DNA of 64,000 nt from Heterohyrax brucei (lineage: Eukaryota; Chordata; Mammalia; Hyracoidea; Procaviidae). The stretch covers positions 19,252,001-19,316,000 of the forward strand of contig CM053154.1 of assembly GCA_028571685.1 (NCBI GenBank), in the 5' to 3' direction. The stretch's first letter is position 1. Every line of letters begins with the position of its first letter. The translations under genes were made by a program, and so were the position numbers. Under the pieces are notes generated by a model, which was given only the letters and a program-made list of their open reading frames with translations, had not been told where the DNA came from and searched no databases. This document shows, piece by piece, positions 58,118 through 64,000 of the stretch.

Positions 58118-58971
58118 GGCAAGCAGTCAAAGATAGTAGGCACTGCTTTGGTTGTGAGAAAGCCTGGGCTTGAGTAGCCTCCTGGATGTGGATAACTTCA
58201 TGGGTTTTGGGGATCGTGGTTAGGTTGCTCGCCCTTAGTAGCTGCCCTAGATTCCAATGATGCAGCTCTGGATCGGTATGTAGAGGCCTTGGATCATCCC
58301 TATCTGCCTCTATGTGACATCTGAACTAACTTTTTTATGCTTTGTGCTAGATGGTTCGTTGTGTATGCGAACATCTTCCTCCCTTTGATTAAAAATAAAA
58401 ACATTGAAATTAAGGAGGGTGGTTAACACTGGCTTGGCTAGGATAAAATGTTCGCCATGAATCTTGAACTACAAATCCTTCATGTATAAAATAATTGTAA
58501 TGATAGAGCTGTGTGCTTTTAGCGTGCACAGTATTTTCACTAACATTTTTTCACTTGTTCGTTAAGGTAAGGAGGACAGGAATTATGGCTCCTATTTTCA
58601 TCATGATGCAGTAAAATATGCAACAGCTGGAGCCTGTATAAGATGGAAACCTGCCAGAGAAGGAAAACTCAAACAGTTTCTACTAACTAGCAGGGAGCAG
58701 GAGAAAAGCATTAGGGCTGCACCCTGTCAAGGGTGGAAATCTTGTGAGACCTGGAAAAACAAGATAGTGGAGTCCAGTTGCAGTATGCACAAATTTCACT
58801 GTACAGATTAGTCTAGTTTATGGAAAGGGAAAGTGAAGTCAAAAAGTGCAAGGAATTTCTTCGTGGGAATTAGCAAAAGAGCAAAGACTAATGTCTCCAG
58901 TTCTTACACCCTTCATTCATTCACTCTTCTTCTCTTTTTGTTGTTCTTTGAATCTAAATGCAGAAAAGTTA
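58118..58971. other. Intergenic sequence, nothing recognised
   Basis: No exon or firmly classifiable repeat. Confidence 0.38.
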
Positions 58972-59125
58972 TACCCTGTAACATAGTGGTTAAGAACTAC
59001 AGTTTCTGACAAAATGATCAGCAGGTCAAATTCACCAGGCGCTCCTTGGAAACTATGGGGCAGTTCTGCTCTGTCCTATAGGGTCGCTATGAGTCAGAAT
59101 CAACTCAACTGACATGGGAAGGGTA
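58972..59125 (+). repeat. AfroSINE, short form
   Basis: 'taccctgtaacatagtggtt', 'aggcgctccttggaaactat', 'gggtcgctatgagtcagaat'. Confidence 0.94.
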
Positions 59126-59267
59126 AACACAGAAATATAATTCCACTGTGGAAAAATAAGAGTGTATTAAAGACAATAACGATAAACTTTCCACTTCTTC
59201 ATATGGTGACTATGATTATCAAAATCGCCTGTAATTCAGATTCACTAACAGCTAGGATCGTCCCATG

Positions 59268-59472
59268 GGGGGTGGGGTGAATATAGTTTAGCTGTTAACT
59301 GAAAGGGTGGAAGTTCGAGTCCACCCAGAGATGCCTCAGAAGAAAAGCCTGGTGGGCTAGCCGGGCGGGGGGGGGAGGGGATGGAAATCAGCCATTGACA
59401 ATCCCCGAGAGCACAGTTCTGTTCCGACACACACGGAGTCATTACGAGTGTGATCAAGTCCATCACTGGTTT
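59268..59472 (+). repeat. AfroSINE, long form, with G-run
   Basis: 'ttagctgttaactgaaaggg', B box 'gaagttcgagtccaccc', 'cagaagaaaagcctggtggg', 'gaaatcagccattgacaatc'. A G-rich block (59361-59378) interrupts the body. Confidence 0.9.
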
Positions 59473-59523
59473 AAAGCTGGGATTGAGCGGAGGAATCTGC
59501 GTATTTTATGAGCTCTTCAAGCG

Positions 59524-59692
59524 AAAACCCTGGTGTCATAGTGCTTAGTACTACAGCTGCTAACCAAAACATCAGCAGTTCAAACCCTCAGGGTGCTCCT
59601 TGGAAACTCTATGGGGCAGTTCTCCTCTGCCTATAGGGCTTCTATGAGTCAGCATCGACTCACAGGCACTGGATTTGGTTTGGTTTTGGTTT
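59524..59692 (+). repeat. AfroSINE, short form
   Basis: 'aaaaccctggtgtcatagtg', 'cagctgctaaccaaaacatc', 'ctatgagtcagcatcgactc', tail ggtttggttttggttt. Confidence 0.95.
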
Positions 59693-60494
59693 GAGGTGTT
59701 GGTAAGGCAGGCATTCCTTTGGAGAGAATTAGACATTAAGCTTTTTCCTTTTGAAACACTTCAGGCCAAATCAAGAATATTTTTGTCTTTTCTTATTCTA
59801 TCTCCAGAACAACAAGGCTACTTCTGAAGATCAAAGCTTGCTTATTTCTGAGATTTTCCCAGCCATTCACAGGTACTCACTGTCCCCAAGCTGTACACAA
59901 ATGCAAACTCCAGTGGTATTTCATTGCCTTGTCTTACAGGGAGGGAGTAAATAAGAGAGGGCAGTCAGGACACCCCTCCTCCATTCAGGAACATCACCTT
60001 AAAAATTTCTTTCTGAACAACTGCAATTTCAGACTGTGGACTGAAATACTGAGGCTTTTCCAGGGCGAATGCCTGCCTGAATTCTTCTTTAATGTTCAGT
60101 TGGAAATTGGACAGCCAGACGTCTATTTTCAGCAAACAATTGTGAACTCTAGGAAGTTTAAAGCTGCAGTGTGATATGAGTTACAAATTAACGAGATCAA
60201 TTTCCAAAAGGCAGTGGTGGTCAGTCAAGAGAACTATGGCAGCTAAATTCTGATTTGGCTCAAGCAGGAAGGAATATGAGCCCTCATATATTTTTATAGA
60301 TATTGTTGCTAGCAGCCTGAGAAATTCTGCAATTGCACTGTCACTGATTCCTAAGTCCCTTCTCAATTATCCAGGGTACTGGCCGACAATACAGTGTTCC
60401 AACTCTGTTTAAATCTCCTTGAAAGCATGGTTACATGTGCTCAGCTCTTATTTTCATGCATGCAACATTATGTACTTCAAGTGACAGCTAACCA
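59693..60494. other. Intergenic sequence, nothing recognised
   Basis: No exon or repeat family identified. Confidence 0.38.
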
Positions 60495-60654
60495 AACCAA
60501 GCCTACCACCCTCAAGTCAATTCCAGCCCACAACAGCTCTATAGGAGAGAGGCCAGCTGCCCCAGAAAGTTTTTAAGGAGCGCCTGGTGGATTCTAACAG
60601 CCTACCTTTTGGTTAGCAACCATAGCACTTAATCACTAGGCCACCAGCGTTTCT
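60495..60654 (-). repeat. AfroSINE, short form
   Basis: 'accaccctcaagtcaattcc', 'agtttttaaggagcgcctgg', 'cactaggccaccagcgtttc'. Confidence 0.92.
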
Positions 60655-60699
60655 TGCAGTGATACTCTTGAAAGTAGGCCCCTGAGGGGGACAGTGGCC

Positions 60700-60900
60700 A
60701 TTTACAGCCCTGGCTGACATCAGAATCACCTGTGCAACTTTTAGAACAATCCAGATGCTAGAGATCTTCCCGAGACCTAGTGACTCACCATCTCCTGGGC
60801 CAGAGCCTGGTCGTGTTTGTTTATGTGTCCTTATTATTATTTTTAAAGTTTCCCTGGAGATTCTGTCTCACCCCACCCCACCCTTAAAAACCACTGCTAT
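60700..60900 (-). repeat. MER5-type hAT relic
   Basis: 'gacatcagaatcacctgtgc', 'gagcctggtcgtgtttgttt' and 'ccccacccttaaaaaccact' follow the reverse MER5A order. Confidence 0.6.
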
Positions 60901-60929
60901 GGATCTTTACGAAGTTCCCATTTAGTGTT

Positions 60930-61135
60930 TGTGATTTTCATAGCAATAAGATTTACACTCTGTGAAGTCCTCTCATGTGCGTCTTTGGGGCTTACCTAAT
61001 AACACGTCTAATCCTACCAACAACATTGTAGTGTAAGTATTATTATTTTGCCCATTTTATAGACGAGGCCCAGGAAATCTGAAGTCAAGTGCCCTAAGTC
61101 TAGGTGGTCAGTTTGTCCCCAAAACCATGTTCCAA
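60930..61135 (-). repeat. MIR-like fragment
   Basis: 'tgcccattttatagacgagg' and 'cccaggaaatctgaagtcaa' match the reverse MIR core. Confidence 0.6.
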
Positions 61136-61239
61136 ACCATGTTCTTTCTATGAGAAAATCTGTTACTTAACAGGGTTCCGCAAGATGAAGGTTTTTGTTC
61201 AGAAGAATAGTGGGTACACTTATATATTTTTCTTTCTGA

Positions 61240-61580
61240 AAACTTCCCTCTCTATTCTTTATCCCTCAAGTCTCAAGTTAAATAGCATTTCCTTGGGGGT
61301 ACTATCTCTGAGTCCCTAACTCTTCCCAGCTACCCCTCCTGTGTACCTCCTAATGTACTCTGGATTGGACCTCACAATGGTGCTGTACTTCTCTGTCTCC
61401 TTTTTTGTTGCTGTACTTCTCTGTCTCCTTTTCTGTCTCTGTTCTTCCTAAGTCTGTATCCTCCTAGAGAACAGACAGCCAGGTCTACCTCGGAACTTAG
61501 CTCGTCACTTGGTTCAGTACCGAGCTCAGAGAAATCGCTCAATAAATGTTTGTTGGCTGAATGGATGAGTGGACGCATAG
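61240..61580 (+). repeat. L2 LINE 3' end, host of the minisatellite
   Basis: 'gaacagacagccaggtctac' and 'gctcaataaatgtttgttgg' then ctgaatggatg follow the L2 terminus. A 28-bp unit 'gctgtacttctctgtctcct...' is tandemly duplicated at 61382-61433. Confidence 0.78.
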
Positions 61581-61600
61581 CTGGCTGGCTGGCTGGATAG

Positions 61601-62640
61601 ATGGGTGGATGGGTGGATGGGTGGATGGGTGGATGGGTGGATGGGTGGATGGGTGGATGGGTGGATGGGTGGATGGGTGGATGGGTGGATGGGTGGATGG
61701 GTGGATGGGTGGATGGGTGGATGGGTGGATGGGTGGATGGGTGGATGGGTGGATGGGTGGATGGGTGGATGGGTGGATGGGTGGATGGGTGGATGGGTGG
61801 ATGGGTGGATGGGTGGATGGGTGGATGGGTGGATGGGTGGATGGGTGGATGGGTGGATGGGTGGATGGGTGGATGGGTGGATGGGTGGATGGGTGGATGG
61901 GTGGATGGGTGGATGGGTGGATGGGTGGATGGGTGGATGGGTGGATGGGTGGATGGGTGGATGGGTGGATGGGTGGATGGGTGGATGGGTGGATGGGTGG
62001 ATGGGTGGATGGGTGGATGGGTGGATGGGTGGATGGGTGGATGGGTGGATGGGTGGATGGGTGGATGGGTGGATGGGTGGATGGGTGGATGGGTGGATGG
62101 GTGGATGGGTGGATGGGTGGATGGGTGGATGGGTGGATGGGTGGATGGGTGGATGGGTGGATGGGTGGATGGGTGGATGGGTGGATGGGTGGATGGGTGG
62201 ATGGGTGGATGGGTGGATGGGTGGATGGGTGGATGGGTGGATGGGTGGATGGGTGGATGGGTGGATGGGTGGATGGGTGGATGGGTGGATGGGTGGATGG
62301 GTGGATGGGTGGATGGGTGGATGGGTGGATGGGTGGATGGGTGGATGGGTGGATGGGTGGATGGGTGGATGGGTGGATGGGTGGATGGGTGGATGGGTGG
62401 ATGGGTGGATGGGTGGATGGGTGGATGGGTGGATGGGTGGATGGGTGGATGGGTGGATGGGTGGATGGGTGGATGGGTGGATGGGTGGATGGGTGGATGG
62501 GTGGATGGGTGGATGGGTGGATGGGTGGATGGGTGGATGGGTGGATGGGTGGATGGGTGGATGGGTGGATGGGTGGATGGGTGGATGGGTGGATGGGTGG
62601 ATGGGTGGATGGGTGGATGGGTGGATGGGTGGATGGGTGG
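61601..62640 (+). repeat. Perfect 8-bp minisatellite, 130 copies
   Basis: The unit atgggtgg repeats for 1,040 bp with no variant visible to me. It is preceded by 'ctggctggctggctggatag' and followed by 'acagacaattgattgtggcc'. The unit lacks stop codons in every frame, so all six frames stay open. These frames are not genes. The G-rich strand (GG and GGG runs) could form G-quadruplexes. Confidence 0.98.
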
Positions 62641-64000
62641 ACAGACAATTGATTGTGGCCACTGATTGTAACTGGTAATGGCAGTGGGGAGCAAAGATGA
62701 GGACTGACCCATGGATGTGAAGAAAGAACTCTTTGGAATTGTTGAAACAGTAGAATCATGAAAAACAGACTTGAAAAGCTTCAGATTTTTGACATAACTA
62801 TAAAGGAGACCTTTTATGCTTCAGTCGGGGGCATTTAGGTTTCAAATGAATGAAATGAATAAACAAATAAGGGAGAGATTTGGCTCATAGACTGCTCTGA
62901 CTCTACAGCAGTAACAATGCCAACTGGGTTTCTATACACTACTTTCTCCCCCCAAGAGGTTAAATCACCCAGCAGAGGGCTGAGTTTGTTACTTCCCATT
63001 TCAAAGAACTCGCTCAACTCTCTGGTTATTTCAGTGTCTAGAAAGAAAGAAGGAAGAAGGGAGAATAAAGGCCATCTGTATGGCAGAGTAGGAAGCTCCC
63101 CCACCCTGTTGCTCCAGAGTGGCTTACCTAAAGAGAAAGGGTTTTGAAATAATGGCAGGTCTTCAAGAGTAACAAAGGGCGTCTCAGAAAACAAAAGCAG
63201 GGTATTATAGCAAAGAAGGCCACATCCACACTTGGGAAGGGACTATAAAGAGCTCTGGAGAGCAGAGAAGGAAGCTCCTTGGTGTTATTGCTCTAGGACT
63301 CGGGTGATCTGCATAAAAAGAAAAGCTTCTTGTTATGGGCAGGCCTTCCAGAGCCATAAAAGGCAGATCAGGAAACAGCATTCACAAACTCTCCCTCACA
63401 CTCCTCTCTGTATCATCTCCATGTCGCTTGTTACCACCTTCTTACTGTATGGTGGGAAGTCCAGGTAAGATTAGTCCACTTGCAATACCACCTCGTTAAG
63501 ATGCCCCTAAGGCCCTCACCCTTTATATGATGATATCATGCGAGGAACAGGTCCCGTATGCCTGCGACCAAGCATGACTGAGATTTAAGAGCAACAACTC
63601 AACAGCAGTTGACTGCTTTTGTGTTTATTCAGAATGGCACTTTTACGCGAGGCCATAAAGTGGTGAATTTCCTACATAGAGCCTGAGAGTGTGTGAGCTG
63701 GGGCAAGTGGTGTGGGAGAACCTGAGGAGAGCTGGGCCTTGTCTCAGAATGTGACCACCAGAGCAAGCCAAAAGACTAACGTATAATTTCCTTCTCAACT
63801 GCTGGGCTCAGGGTGCCAGGTCCCACAGTCACCTCTGAGAAATGGGAAGGAGGAGGAAGTGATGTTAATGAGGAAAAAAAAGATCAGATAAAAGCGAATT
63901 GTCCCCAACAAATATGAGTCATCCACCTTTTAACTGGCTGGTTCTGAGAAAAGGAAGCCATTGTTCCTTGAGTTTAACCTTTGAGACTCCAAATACTGGA
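62641..64000. other. Intergenic sequence, nothing recognised
   Basis: No exon, young SINE or L1 identified up to the window end. Confidence 0.4.

Noticed and set aside
42410..60654. tRNA genes suggested by A-box and B-box-like motifs
   Set aside because: The motifs belong to heads of tRNA-derived AfroSINEs. No intact cloverleaf was evident.
61372..62759. Long open frames (up to 446 codons) of STHPPIHP- and [12 protein letters not shown] repeats on both strands
   Set aside because: They are translations of the 8-bp minisatellite, which has no stop codon in any frame. All six frames open together, and there is no gene context.
34061..64000. 3' exons of the upstream neighbour (VTI1A in human)
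   Set aside because: No recognisable coding exon was found. In human the neighbour is farther upstream than this window reaches, as I recall.

Overview
This is a mammalian genomic window with one recognisable protein-coding gene: the 5' part of TCF7L2 (transcription factor 7-like 2, TCF4) on the minus strand. Four coding exons are visible: exon 1 (33319-33507, start codon at 33507), exon 2 (33008-33074), exon 3 (32656-32780) and the 69-nt in-frame exon 4 (20463-20531). All four have consensus GT/AG splice sites and join in frame. They give 150 residues: the N-terminal beta-catenin-binding domain and the following proline/serine-rich segment. The HMG box and C-terminus lie beyond base 1.

The organism is very probably an afrotherian, most likely a paenungulate such as an elephant, manatee or hyrax. 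The dominant repeat is a tRNA-derived SINE with a head like 'ccctggtggc-agtggttaag', a B box like 'ggcagttcaaatccacc' and a 3' motif like 'tgagtcagaatcgactc'. I recognise it as AfroSINE, and I count about 44 copies in short (~155 bp) and long (~200-300 bp) forms. The species call is inference from this family.

Layout: 1-20462 is the large intron after exon 4, with 13 AfroSINEs plus MIR, L2, L1 and hAT/MER relics. 20532-32655 is intron 3, almost free of young SINEs, with several AT-rich stretches that look like conserved non-coding elements. About 31540-34420 is a CpG island holding exons 1-3, two short introns (227 and 244 bp), the 5' leader and the promoter. 34421-64000 is upstream intergenic sequence with about 30 AfroSINEs in clusters, an L1M split by a SINE, a MER2 (Tigger) element, a fold-back mariner, and a perfect 130-copy minisatellite of the 8-mer atgggtgg at 61601-62640. 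No exon of another gene, tRNA, rRNA or CRISPR array was recognised.

I do not see a previously undescribed biological system. The most unusual structures are the fold-back mariner (44792-45361), the minisatellite, a local duplication with a 173-bp indel (17811/18555), a SINE-head hairpin (10367-10441), the ~16-kb SINE-free zone around the promoter, and the ATG-free 5' leader. Repeat family names come from memory of consensus sequences and repeat boundaries are accurate to roughly 10-20 bp.
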